This document shows positions 7,281 to 14,663 of a stretch of DNA of 19,661 bases, one piece after another. Every line of letters starts with the position of its first letter. Position 1 is the first letter of the stretch. The notes under the pieces are model-generated. The model made no database searches. It was not told where the DNA came from and saw only the letters and a program-made list of their open reading frames with translations. The DNA is from Flemingiibacterium sp045636145 (lineage in GTDB: Bacteria > Bacillota > Clostridia > Oscillospirales > CAG-272). The position numbers and the translations under genes were made by a program. Location: assembly GCA_045636145.1 (NCBI GenBank), contig JAZTWV010000038.1, positions 1 to 19,661 on the forward strand, given 5' to 3'.

Positions 7281-8522
7281 TCATCCTATATCCATGACGC
7301 TGCCGATGAAAATCGGCAATCCTGCCTCGCAGTCGATGATGGCGTAGATAAAGGGACGGTCGAGTATAACTTCTTTCGGCTTTTCGATAAATTCCGCCGC
7401 GCCGTCTTCCATTGCAACAACCGTAACTGCACCTGCGCGTGTGCCGCGCTCGCCTACCTCAATGTGGGTCTTGTGTATAACGCGGCTTATAAATATGTTG
7501 CCTGCCGACGATGTGCCAAGTGACGAGAAATCAGCACTGTCCGCGTCAAACGCAGTGGGCATTCCCATTTCCGAAAGAACATCAGAAAGCTCGGTATCAT
7601 AATCATAGCTGAATTTCGGAATGGCGGCATTAACGGGAGTTTGCTTCGTCCCATCAATAAGCGACAGCAGCTTTTCACCGTCAAGCGATGCGATGTAATC
7701 GGAAACGCTTACGCCTTTATTCGGCAGTATTGCGGCAAACGCATATTTGCTCTTATTATAATACTTTATGAATCCCACCGCGTTTTCATCCTCAATATAC
7801 TGCCCCTCGGATGAATACATGAGCTTCACATTTTCAGAGCTTCCGTCATCATTGGTGAATTTGCCGTTTCGCACCTGATGGCTTTCGTAGATACTCTGCC
7901 ACTCCGCATCAAACGCCAGCGCATTTACAAGATACATCACAGCGGCATCCGGAATTTTGTCAATGACTTTTGGAATCATTCCGTCGGTTTTATCCTTTAC
8001 CCACGCGTTCATCTCCCGCACAGTTGAAGAATCAAAGGGGGATTTAAAAATATCGGCACCGTAGTAATTGGCATTTGTCTCCAAAAAGTCTTTATTTACC
8101 GAAAATCGGTTGTCATCTGTAAACCATATTGAATTTGCAAGACTGAGTCTGCATTTGTCGGTATCAGGCAGAGCACTTAAGTATGCCGCCATATATTCGT
8201 TCAGCGAATCCGTGTCAAGTCCAAGTGCCGCTTCCATTTCACGAAGCGTGTCACCGTCAGCTCCGTTTGCGGTCATAGCAAGGGCGGATATAACGGACAG
8301 CGGTGAAACGAGCGTGTTTTCGCCGTCATTTGCGGTATTTTGAAAGAGTTTTACCCCAAAATCGGCAACGGCAGTACGTGAGGAGTCCTCCTGTGCTTCA
8401 AGTACAGGTGTTTTCACTGTTTTTTCGATGCCGTCCATAAGATTGGCGGAATTTACTGCACCGCAGGCAGTAAACGAAAGAAGCAGAGTGCCAAGGAGCA
8501 CCGCAGATACGATCTTTTTCAT
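7281..8522 (-). CDS. Serpin-family protease inhibitor, probable lipoprotein
   Basis: A 413-residue serpin with an N-terminal lipoprotein signal (MKKIVSAVLLG..., hydrophobic to Cys20 in FTAC), so it is probably exported and lipid-anchored. Serpin landmarks include NSIWFTDD, NAWVKDKTDGMIPKVID, LVNALAFDAEW, the hinge GERGTRAGAVT from about residue 357, and DRPFIYAIID near the C terminus. The hinge keeps small residues at P15-P9 except Arg at P13. Roughly 30 residues lie between hinge and DRPF, a few more than in alpha-1-antitrypsin, so P1 cannot be set by eye. The start is the second in-frame ATG because GGAGG sits 6 nt before it. Gut Eubacterium serpins (siropins) inhibit neutrophil elastase-type proteases; the target here is unknown. 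Confidence 0.93.
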   Translation of the reverse strand: MKKIVSAVLLGTLLLSFTACGAVNSANLMDGIEKTVKTPVLEAQEDSSRTAVADFGVKLFQNTANDGENTLVSPLSVISALAMTANGADGDTLREMEAALGLDTDSLNEYMAAYLSALPDTDKCRLSLANSIWFTDDNRFSVNKDFLETNANYYGADIFKSPFDSSTVREMNAWVKDKTDGMIPKVIDKIPDAAVMYLVNALAFDAEWQSIYESHQVRNGKFTNDDGSSENVKLMYSSEGQYIEDENAVGFIKYYNKSKYAFAAILPNKGVSVSDYIASLDGEKLLSLIDGTKQTPVNAAIPKFSYDYDTELSDVLSEMGMPTAFDADSADFSSLGTSSAGNIFISRVIHKTHIEVGERGTRAGAVTVVAMEDGAAEFIEKPKEVILDRPFIYAIIDCEAGLPIFIGSVMDIG

Positions 8523-8624
8523 AACAACCTCCATATTACGGTTTATTACATATTATGAGACGCAAAAAACCAGAAAAAGTTTCACGCATTTGGCAAAATC
8601 CGCAAAACGCAGAATGGTTTCGGC

Positions 8625-8653
8625 TTGACTTTCACGCTGTCATGGGGTATAAT
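8625..8653 (+). promoter_or_regulatory. Promoter of the radical SAM gene
   Basis: TTGACT (8625-8630), a 17-nt spacer and TATAAT (8648-8653). Transcription should begin near 8660, giving a leader of about 60 nt before the ATG at 8721. No clear promoter for the divergent serpin was found in the shared 8523-8720 interval. Confidence 0.8.
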
Positions 8654-8720
8654 TAAATAAAGTGTCGGCAGTCGTAATGAGACTGTGGCATAAGCGATAG
8701 GGCGAGGGCGGTGAATTGGT

Positions 8721-9572
8721 ATGAATACGGAAAAAAAGAAATATTCGAGAGTCTACGTTGAGATAACCAATATCTGCAACCGAAGCTGCTCCTTTTGTCC
8801 GGGTACTAAGCGTGAACCTCGGATTATGAGTCTTGCGGAATTTGACATTATTACCGACAAGCTTATTGGCGTGACGGACTACATATATCTTCACGTAATG
8901 GGAGAGCCGCTGACTCATCCGGATATACATAAAATGATAAAGCTTGCTAGTGGGAAAGGTTTCCGCGTGGCAGTTACCACAAACGGCACGCTTCTTGGAA
9001 AGCGCGGCGAGGAGCTTATTGCGGCAGGAGTCTACAAGGTCAACATCTCTGTTCACAGCTTTGAGGACGGACGACGCGAGGATTACATCTCCTACCTTAA
9101 CACCTGCTTTGATTTTGCAGATACCGCAAGCAATCGGGGTGTGCTTACGGTTCTCCGACTGTGGAACAAGGGACACGACGCAGGACGCAATATCGATACT
9201 CTCACCATGATGCGTGAGCGGCTTCCCGGTGAGTGGCACGAGGGGAGCAGAGGGGTTCGCATACGGCACAAGCTTCATCTTGAATACGGTGATCGCTTTG
9301 AGTGGCCGGACATGGCGGCGGAGGACTACGGTAATGACGTATTCTGCTACGGGCTTTCTGACCATTTTGGGGTGCTTTGCGACGGGTGCGTGATCCCATG
9401 CTGTCTTGACAGAGAGGGTGAAATAACCCTCGGTAATCTTCTGTCACCGGATTCGAGCGTTGACGATATTTTATCCTCTGAGCGTGCGGCAACTATGCGT
9501 GACGGATTTTCCTGCCGCCGTGCCACGGAGGAGCTGTGCCGCAGGTGTGGTTATGCAAGGCGGTTTAAGTAA
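8721..9572 (+). CDS. Radical SAM/SPASM-like protein, orphan
   Basis: A 283-residue radical SAM enzyme. The cluster-binding CxxxCxxC is CNRSCSFC (Cys19, 23, 26), followed by the S-adenosylmethionine GE motif in VMGEPLTHPD and by TTNGTLL. The C-terminal part (from about residue 212) has six or seven Cys in a SPASM-like spacing (FCYGL, LCDGCVIPCCLD, SCRR, LCRRCGY), enough for at least one auxiliary iron-sulfur cluster. The ribosome binding site is modest (GAGGG at 8704-8708). It is monocistronic, with its own promoter and terminator. No small precursor peptide gene is visible beside it, so a peptide-maturase role is not supported locally. Confidence 0.88.
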   Translation: MNTEKKKYSRVYVEITNICNRSCSFCPGTKREPRIMSLAEFDIITDKLIGVTDYIYLHVMGEPLTHPDIHKMIKLASGKGFRVAVTTNGTLLGKRGEELIAAGVYKVNISVHSFEDGRREDYISYLNTCFDFADTASNRGVLTVLRLWNKGHDAGRNIDTLTMMRERLPGEWHEGSRGVRIRHKLHLEYGDRFEWPDMAAEDYGNDVFCYGLSDHFGVLCDGCVIPCCLDREGEITLGNLLSPDSSVDDILSSERAATMRDGFSCRRATEELCRRCGYARRFK

Positions 9573-9576
9573 AAAT

Positions 9577-9606
9577 AAAAACCGGATGCGAAAGCATCCG
9601 GTTTTT
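9577..9606. terminator. Bidirectional terminator between radical SAM gene and fakA
   Basis: The perfect 8-bp stem CCGGATGC/GCATCCGG (9582-9589 and 9594-9601) closes a GAAA tetraloop and is flanked by AAAAA and TTTTT. It can end both converging genes. Confidence 0.93.
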
Positions 9607-9608
9607 GC

Positions 9609-11306
9609 TTATTCAACTACAAATATAAAGGGATAAACATCCTGACCGCCGTCAACGGTGTAGAATTCAACATCCGGATATGTCTCGGCGAGCCATTCAG
9701 TCAGTGCATCCACATCCTCAGGCGAAGCATCCTTGCCCACAAATGCGGTGATAAGATACATCTCATCGCCGCCCATTTTGGTGAGCAGATTCTTTGCCGC
9801 GTCAAGCATATCTTTCTCAGAGACCATCATTTCCTTGCCCACAAAGCCGATGTAGTCGCCGCATTCGATAACAACGCCGTTAAGCTCCGCATCGCGTACC
9901 GCAGGGGAAATGTAGCCGGTGGAGACCATCGACATAGCCTCTGCAAGAGATGCTTCGATCTTTTCGGGATCGCCCGACTGGAAGTTGAGGGAGGATATAG
10001 CCGCATAGCCTTTACCAAGGTCCTTCGACTCTATCACGTGCACAGTTCCGTTATCGTAAAGCTGGGAAGCCTGCTTTGCCGCCATGACTATATTGCCGTT
10101 GTTGGGGAATACGAAAATGTGAGCCGCATTCACCTCTTCAAAGGCTTCAAGGAAGTCCTGTGCCGACGGATTCTGCGTCTGACCACCGCGGACGATAGCA
10201 TCAACACCAAGCTGACGGAACAGCTTTTCGATACCCTCGCCGGAAGCAACCGCCACAGTACCGAACTCTTTTGCCTTGGAGGTTTTTTTCTTCTGTGGAG
10301 CTTCTTCCGACAGATTACTGTGCTGAACGCTCATGTTTTCAATCTTTACGGTAAGAAATTCTCCGAAAGTCCGGCAGAAGCCAAGCACCTTTTCGGGAGT
10401 TTTTGTATGAACGTGGATCTTTACTATGCTGTCTGTCTTGAAAGCTACTATGGAATCACCGATATCCTGAAGAAAATCGGTTACTACCTTTGTATCAAAG
10501 GCTTCGATATCGCATTTTGCGTTCTGCAGGCGCAGAAGCAGCTCTGTGCAGTATCCGAAAGTCATTTCGCTGTCAGGCGTAAATGCGGAAAAGTCAACCG
10601 TGGGAGCGGCAGGAGTGGCGGAAAATTCCGCAGTTTCGGTTATTTCCTCGCCAAGCAGTGTCTTGTATATACCCTGTATGATGTAGAAAAGTCCTGCGCC
10701 GCCGCTGTCAACAACTCCTGCTTCCTTAAGCTGAGGGAGCAGGTCCGGAGTGCGCTGAAGCGAGTCATACATCTCCTTTATAAGGTCGGAGAAGATATCA
10801 ACTACTGTTGTTTCTTCGGTAAGTCGGGAAGTGGCATATTCAACAGCTTCGCGAGCTACGGTAAGGATCGTACCCTCGGTGGGAGTCATTACCGCCGCAT
10901 AGGCTTGCTTTACGCCCATCTTTAATCCTACGGCAATATCAGTGCAGGTGGCACTTGAAAGTCCCTCAAAGGTCTTTCCGATACCCGAAAAGAACTGAGA
11001 GAGGATAACGCCGGAATTGCCACGTGCGCCAAGCAGCATACCGTGGGAAAGCGTCTTTGCCACGTCGGAAAGATTGTCTGTGTCAACTCCTGAAAGAGCG
11101 GATACACCGCCTTCAATGGTCATGCACATATTATCTCCCGTGTCGCCGTCGGGAACGGGGAACACGTTGAGGTCGTTTACCTCTTTGGCGTTGGCACGAA
11201 GCTGAGCCGCGCCGCCGCGGAGCATAGCGGCATACATTCTTCCGTCGAGCAGTGTATCACAGCCGCCGGACGCTGTATTTCCGCCTTTTATTTCAAGGTT
11301 ACTCAT
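9609..11306 (-). CDS. fakA: FakA-type fatty acid kinase (DAK2/DegV fusion, YloV)
   Basis: The catalytic subunit of fatty acid kinase, which phosphorylates FakB-bound fatty acids to acyl phosphates that feed PlsX/PlsY. The N-terminal DhaL-like kinase domain has NVFPVPDGDTGDNM (Asp53, Asp55 as Mg/ATP ligands), GARGNSGVILSQFFSG, EGTILTVAREA and DSGGAGLFYIIQG. The middle domain starts near FGYCTELLLRL, and the C-terminal domain carries FVFPNNGNIVMAAKQA. ATG at 11306 is chosen because GGTGAG precedes it; an in-frame start at 11348 would overlap fakB by 17 nt. The resulting 565 aa fits the family. It lies directly behind fakB on one transcript. Confidence 0.93.
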   Translation of the reverse strand: MSNLEIKGGNTASGGCDTLLDGRMYAAMLRGGAAQLRANAKEVNDLNVFPVPDGDTGDNMCMTIEGGVSALSGVDTDNLSDVAKTLSHGMLLGARGNSGVILSQFFSGIGKTFEGLSSATCTDIAVGLKMGVKQAYAAVMTPTEGTILTVAREAVEYATSRLTEETTVVDIFSDLIKEMYDSLQRTPDLLPQLKEAGVVDSGGAGLFYIIQGIYKTLLGEEITETAEFSATPAAPTVDFSAFTPDSEMTFGYCTELLLRLQNAKCDIEAFDTKVVTDFLQDIGDSIVAFKTDSIVKIHVHTKTPEKVLGFCRTFGEFLTVKIENMSVQHSNLSEEAPQKKKTSKAKEFGTVAVASGEGIEKLFRQLGVDAIVRGGQTQNPSAQDFLEAFEEVNAAHIFVFPNNGNIVMAAKQASQLYDNGTVHVIESKDLGKGYAAISSLNFQSGDPEKIEASLAEAMSMVSTGYISPAVRDAELNGVVIECGDYIGFVGKEMMVSEKDMLDAAKNLLTKMGGDEMYLITAFVGKDASPEDVDALTEWLAETYPDVEFYTVDGGQDVYPFIFVVE

Positions 11307-11331
11307 TATAGTACTCACCATTCTTGTATTA

Positions 11332-12219
11332 TCAGTCTTTGCGCTCATCGCCCCAGAAGAAGATCGCTACTGTGCCGGGACCTGTATGACTTCCGATGGT
11401 TGTTCCAATGTCATTTATGAGCACTTTTCCATTAAGATTCGGGAAAGCTGCTTCGATAATATCTGCAACGGCTTTGGCATCCTCATAGCAGGCTGAATTG
11501 CACATATAGCACTTGCCGGAATATTCGAGTCTGTCGTCAGCATAAGTCTTCATCATTTCGGCAATACGGTTAATAACACGCTTCTTCGGACGTATTTTTT
11601 CGCGTGGGATAAGCTTTCCGTTCACATCCATGTTAAGAAGCGGGCATATACCGAGAATGCCGCCGATAGCACCTGCGGTCTTTGAAACTCTGCCGCCCTT
11701 TACGTAGAAGGTAAGGTCGGATGAGAAGAACCAATGGTGCATACGAAGCTTGTTGGCTTCAGCCCATTCTGCAACCTGGTCAATGTCCATACCCTCATCG
11801 CGAAGGTCAGCTAACTTATCCATAAGAAGACCGTAGCCGGAAGAAGCCGCAAGAGAGTCGATTATGATTATCTTGCGCTCAGGGTATTTTTCAAGGCAGG
11901 ATTTCGCCGCAGTGCGTGCGGACTGTATAGAGCCGGAAATACCCGAAGAAAGGGAAACATGGAGTATATCCTGACCCTTAGCAAGGAATTTTTCAAAATA
12001 TGCGCAGTATTCACCGGAGCTTATCTGAGAGGTTTTGGTGTCCGCACCGTTTACCATTGCGGCATAAAACTCGTCAAAGGGCATGGATCTTCCAAGATCG
12101 TCCGGATATTCAACGCCGTCCATAAAATAGTGGAAGCATATATAGCTTATATTTCTTGATGCAAAATGTTCGTGGGAAAGGTCTGCGGTTGAGCAGCAGC
12201 TCAGTATATAGTTTGACAT
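11332..12219 (-). CDS. DegV family fatty-acid-binding protein (FakB)
   Basis: A 295-residue DegV protein that binds a fatty acid and presents its carboxylate to FakA. Family motifs are TKTSQISSGEY, VSLSSGISGSIQSA, the DSLAASSGYGLL segment, YVKGGRVSKTAG and the C-terminal SHTGPGTVAIFF. AAAGGA precedes the start by about 9 nt. It lies 25 nt upstream of fakA in the same operon, which is direct contextual support for a FakB role. Chain-length or saturation preference cannot be told from the sequence. DegV proteins are also annotated only by fold, so the FakB assignment rests on this neighbour. Confidence 0.92.
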   Translation of the reverse strand: MSNYILSCCSTADLSHEHFASRNISYICFHYFMDGVEYPDDLGRSMPFDEFYAAMVNGADTKTSQISSGEYCAYFEKFLAKGQDILHVSLSSGISGSIQSARTAAKSCLEKYPERKIIIIDSLAASSGYGLLMDKLADLRDEGMDIDQVAEWAEANKLRMHHWFFSSDLTFYVKGGRVSKTAGAIGGILGICPLLNMDVNGKLIPREKIRPKKRVINRIAEMMKTYADDRLEYSGKCYMCNSACYEDAKAVADIIEAAFPNLNGKVLINDIGTTIGSHTGPGTVAIFFWGDERKD

Positions 12220-12283
12220 ATCAATTTATCCTTTCTCATTTTCGGATAATGCTAATTGGCATATCCATAAATATACACATTAC

Positions 12284-12312
12284 ATTATAGCACATTTTGT
12301 GCCGCAAATCAA
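12284..12312 (-). promoter_or_regulatory. Promoter of the fakB-fakA operon
   Basis: Read on the - strand: TTGATT (12312-12307), a 17-nt spacer and TATAAT (12289-12284). Transcription should start near 12277, about 57 nt before the fakB ATG. Confidence 0.78.
12290..12302. promoter_or_regulatory. Putative operator inside the fakB promoter spacer
   Basis: GCACATTTTGTGC is a 5+5 bp inverted repeat that abuts the -10 box, between -35 and -10. A bound dimer here would block RNA polymerase. No known regulator motif was recognised. Confidence 0.35.
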
Positions 12313-12331
12313 GAGTTATAGCAAAATTTAG

Positions 12332-12374
12332 TGAATATATATTGAAAATTTTCAAAATTTTCAATATATATTCA
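12332..12374. repeat. Perfect 43-bp AT-rich palindrome
   Basis: Two 21-bp arms (12332-12352 and 12354-12374) are perfectly complementary around a single central C at 12353. The core is TTGAAAATTTT and its mirror; the outer part is TGAATATATA. It lies 20 bp upstream of the fakB -35 and 43 bp beyond the D-lactate dehydrogenase stop. It has no T-run of its own, so it could be a regulator site, an atypical terminator for the dehydrogenase or a tiny mobile remnant. Confidence 0.85.
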
Positions 12375-12417
12375 GAATGGACGTGCCTTAATGCGCTGTG
12401 TCCGGGCAAAAATCCTG

Positions 12418-13413
12418 TTACAGCGTGAGAACCTTTGCCTTTACCTCGTTTTGGCAGTGTCCGTCTCTGTGAAATTCAGTGATATTTGATACGGTGGTTT
12501 CTGCAATAGCCTCAAGTGCATCCTCGGTAAGAAACGCCTGATGTGATGTTATGAGCACATTTGGCATAAATATAAGACGCGCCAGCGTGTCGTCGTCCAC
12601 AATATGGCCTGAGCGGTCCTCAAAAAATATATCCGATTCTTCCTCGTAAACGTCAAGGCAGGCACCGCCGATATGACGGGATTTGATAGCCTCAAGGAGT
12701 GCCTCGGAATCAATCAGAGCACCGCGGGAAGTGTTTATTACATAGGCACCCTTTTTCATCTTTCCAAATCCTGCTTCGTCAAGAATATGATAGGTGTCGT
12801 CTGTAAGAGGGCAGTGAAGCGATACAATATCCGACGTGCGAAGGAGTGTATCAAGGTCGGTATACGTGAAATCGGCGTCCTTTGCCGGAAATTTATCGTA
12901 TGCCAGCACCTTCATGCCAAATCCGCGGCAGATGTCGATAAAAACACGCCCGATACGTCCTGTGCCGATGACACCTACAGTCCGTCCGTGAAGATCGAAG
13001 CCGGTGAGTCCGTTTAAGCTGAAATTGAAGTCCCTTGTTCTTATATATGCCTTGTGGGTGCGTCTTACAAGGGTCAGGAGCATCGCTACCGCGTGCTCAG
13101 CTACGGCATAGGGGGAGTATGCCGGCACTCTGAATACCCCAAGCTTTCCGTCCGCGTGGCGTATATCTACATTATTGAATCCGGCGCATCTGAGGGCGAT
13201 AGCTTTTATTCCAAGCGCGTGCAGCTCGTCTATGACCTCGGCGTTGGCGGTGTCGTTTACAAAAATGCACACACCGTCACATCCTTTGGCGAGATTTACG
13301 GTGTCCGTGTCAAGCTTTGCTTCAAAATACTTGAATTTTATGCCTGCTTTGTCGCCAAAGGCATCAAAAGAGGGCTTGTCGTATGGTTTTGCGTCAAAAA
13401 AAGCGTATTTCAT
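12418..13413 (-). CDS. D-lactate dehydrogenase (D-2-hydroxyacid dehydrogenase)
   Basis: An NAD-dependent D-2-hydroxyacid dehydrogenase, most like fermentative D-lactate dehydrogenase, reducing pyruvate to D-lactate and regenerating NAD+. The protein has 331 aa, typical. It begins MKYAFFDAKPYD, a D-LDH-like opening. The Rossmann loop is GTGRIGRVFIDICRGFG, followed by an acidic Asp (AYDKFP) that selects NAD. Catalytic residues are Arg in NTSRGALID, Glu in DVYEEES and His in TSHQAFLTEDAL. The start at 13413 is supported by GAGGT and by homology; the open frame extends further upstream without a ribosome binding site. No Rex-type operator was seen. Confidence 0.9.
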   Translation of the reverse strand: MKYAFFDAKPYDKPSFDAFGDKAGIKFKYFEAKLDTDTVNLAKGCDGVCIFVNDTANAEVIDELHALGIKAIALRCAGFNNVDIRHADGKLGVFRVPAYSPYAVAEHAVAMLLTLVRRTHKAYIRTRDFNFSLNGLTGFDLHGRTVGVIGTGRIGRVFIDICRGFGMKVLAYDKFPAKDADFTYTDLDTLLRTSDIVSLHCPLTDDTYHILDEAGFGKMKKGAYVINTSRGALIDSEALLEAIKSRHIGGACLDVYEEESDIFFEDRSGHIVDDDTLARLIFMPNVLITSHQAFLTEDALEAIAETTVSNITEFHRDGHCQNEVKAKVLTL

Positions 13414-13515
13414 GTTAACCTCGTGAATTTTTTGAGTTTTTAAAGGCACTATAAATAAGTGTTCCGCTGTAAGTGTGTGCTCATACATTAAAGCGCGCGT
13501 GAGAACAAAAAATCC

Positions 13516-13544
13516 TTGACAACAGGGGGAATTTATGGTATAAT
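13516..13544 (+). promoter_or_regulatory. Promoter of the mntP-like gene
   Basis: TTGACA (13516-13521), a 17-nt spacer and TATAAT (13539-13544), with an extended TGG. The predicted start near 13551 leaves an unusually long leader of about 215 nt. I looked for the yybP-ykoY manganese riboswitch that often controls such genes and did not see its conserved parts. No firm promoter for the divergent dehydrogenase was found in 13414-13510. Confidence 0.85.
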
Positions 13545-13629
13545 AGCCGATATGATTTGGATTTATAGGTTCCAAATTTGTAAATATGTTATTTTAGAGA
13601 ATTTCGGTGAAATAATGCGGTATAAAACC

Positions 13630-13703
13630 GTAGGGCGGGGTTTACTACCGCCGTTTCGCCTGATTTTACCTATACAAGCGGCAGGAGCAAGCCCCTGCCC
13701 TAC
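13630..13703. repeat. Degenerate GC-rich intergenic repeat in the mntP leader
   Basis: GTAGGGCGGGG (13630-13640) can pair with CCCCTGCCCTAC (13692-13703), an 11-bp stem with one bulged T, and GGCAGG (13680-13685) can pair with CCTGCC (13694-13699). GGCGG/CCGCC at 13634-13653 makes a further imperfect hairpin. The look (GTAGGG...GCCCTAC ends, paired hairpins) resembles dispersed palindromic repeats common between genes in Clostridia genomes; that comparison is from memory. Confidence 0.6.
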
Positions 13704-13766
13704 AAACTATGGAAGCATAAACGTTAATTAGATTTTCACTAAAAACAACTTCTGAGGTTTTGGATT

Positions 13767-14354
13767 ATGGATATAACCTTTTCACTTATTCTTATGAGCA
13801 TAATGCTCGGCGCGGGACTTGCCATGGATGCCTTTTCCGTGTCACTTGCCAACGGACTGGGTGAGCCGTGCATGAAGCCTGCCAAGCTTTTCCGTATTGC
13901 CGCAACATTTGCGCTGTTTCAGGCGGCAATGCCCATGGTAGGCTGGGTGTGCGTACACACTATGGTGCAGTATTTTGAATCTTTCGAAAAATTCATTCCG
14001 TGGATAGCGTTGGTGTTACTCTCTTTTATCGGCGGAAAGATGCTTCTTGAAGGGATTCATTCCGACGGAGATGAGCCTTGTGCTTCAAGATTGACTGTGG
14101 GCGCACTGCTTGTACAGGGAATTGCCACATCCATTGATGCACTGTCGGTTGGATTTACTATTTCGGAATATACATTCTGGCAGGCACTTGTGTCGGTAAT
14201 AATTATCTCCATTGTGACCTTTATTATATGCACCGCAGGACTTTATCTTGGCAGGAAATTCGGCACAAAGCTTGCCGGAAAAGCAGGAATCCTCGGCGGT
14301 ATGATACTTATTGCCATAGGTATCGAAATATTCATAACCGGCGTGTTTTTGTGA
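13767..14354 (+). CDS. mntP: MntP-type manganese efflux pump
   Basis: A 195-residue inner membrane protein with six predicted helices. It contains the two related MntP motifs, GLAMDAFSVSLANG (residues about 17-30) and ATSIDALSVGFT (about 119-131), whose Asp residues are needed for Mn(II) export in the family. A short charged loop (about 94-105, HSDGDEP) separates the two halves. TGAGGT lies 9-10 nt before the ATG. It is monocistronic with a long leader. Family assignment is firm; manganese as the substrate follows from the family. Confidence 0.93.
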   Translation: MDITFSLILMSIMLGAGLAMDAFSVSLANGLGEPCMKPAKLFRIAATFALFQAAMPMVGWVCVHTMVQYFESFEKFIPWIALVLLSFIGGKMLLEGIHSDGDEPCASRLTVGALLVQGIATSIDALSVGFTISEYTFWQALVSVIIISIVTFIICTAGLYLGRKFGTKLAGKAGILGGMILIAIGIEIFITGVFL

Positions 14355-14383
14355 TGAGGTGTGTGGTATAGCACATTTTGCCA

Positions 14384-14412
14384 TTGACAAATTCGTTCAA
14401 ATGATGTATAAT
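14384..14412 (+). promoter_or_regulatory. Consensus promoter of the small-peptide RNA
   Basis: TTGACA (14384-14389), a 17-nt spacer and TATAAT (14407-14412). Transcription should start near 14419, two bases before GTGGAACCC. A matching promoter faces it from 14795-14767 on the other strand. Confidence 0.88.
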
Positions 14413-14460
14413 AATGAATTGTGGAACCCACCGTTTTCAGTTGAATTTCTCGCAATCTTT

Positions 14461-14490
14461 ATAGACGGTTGGCGGTTAAAATAGACGGTT
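14461..14490 (+). repeat. Direct repeat ATAGACGGTT in the small-RNA leader
   Basis: ATAGACGGTT occurs at 14461-14470 and 14481-14490, exactly 20 bp apart, with another CGGTT between them (14473-14477). The second copy leads into the fold-back segment ACGGTTGCC. Confidence 0.8.
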
Positions 14491-14570
14491 GCCTGTCATC
14501 TCGCGTTGGCGGAATGGAGGCGAATGTATAGCCCTCGTGAGAAATCTTTTCTCGAAAGGAGGACGATGCA

Positions 14571-14663
14571 TTGAACTTCTTCGAATTTATTGCAAATCTG
14601 TGTAGTATTTTGAGCTTCATCAAATCATTACTACATAAGAATAACAGTAAAATAGAGAAGTGA
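14571..14663 (+). CDS. TTG-initiated 30-residue amphipathic peptide (toxin-like)
   Basis: A short ORF with an ideal AAAGGAGG site (14555-14562) 8 nt before a TTG start. It encodes 30 residues beginning MNFFEFIANLCSIL and ending in a Lys/Asn-rich tail (HKNNSKIEK). Polar residues 2, 5, 9, 12, 15, 18/19 and 22 fall on one helix face and Phe/Ile/Leu on the other, giving a membrane-active-looking amphipathic helix like type I toxins or phenol-soluble modulins. A 16-codon ORF (14524-14574) overlaps its start through CATTGA and may couple translation. It lies between facing promoters on a structured RNA. No named family was recognised, and expression is unproven. Confidence 0.55.
   Translation: MNFFEFIANLCSILSFIKSLLHKNNSKIEK

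Noticed and set aside
10038..10925. A 295-codon + strand ORF opposite fakA
   Set aside because: It is the antisense shadow of strongly conserved fakA codons, with Cys-rich composition and no start signal.
13551..13766. yybP-ykoY manganese riboswitch upstream of mntP
   Set aside because: It was expected from gene context, but the conserved loops were not found by eye; a palindromic repeat occupies the area.
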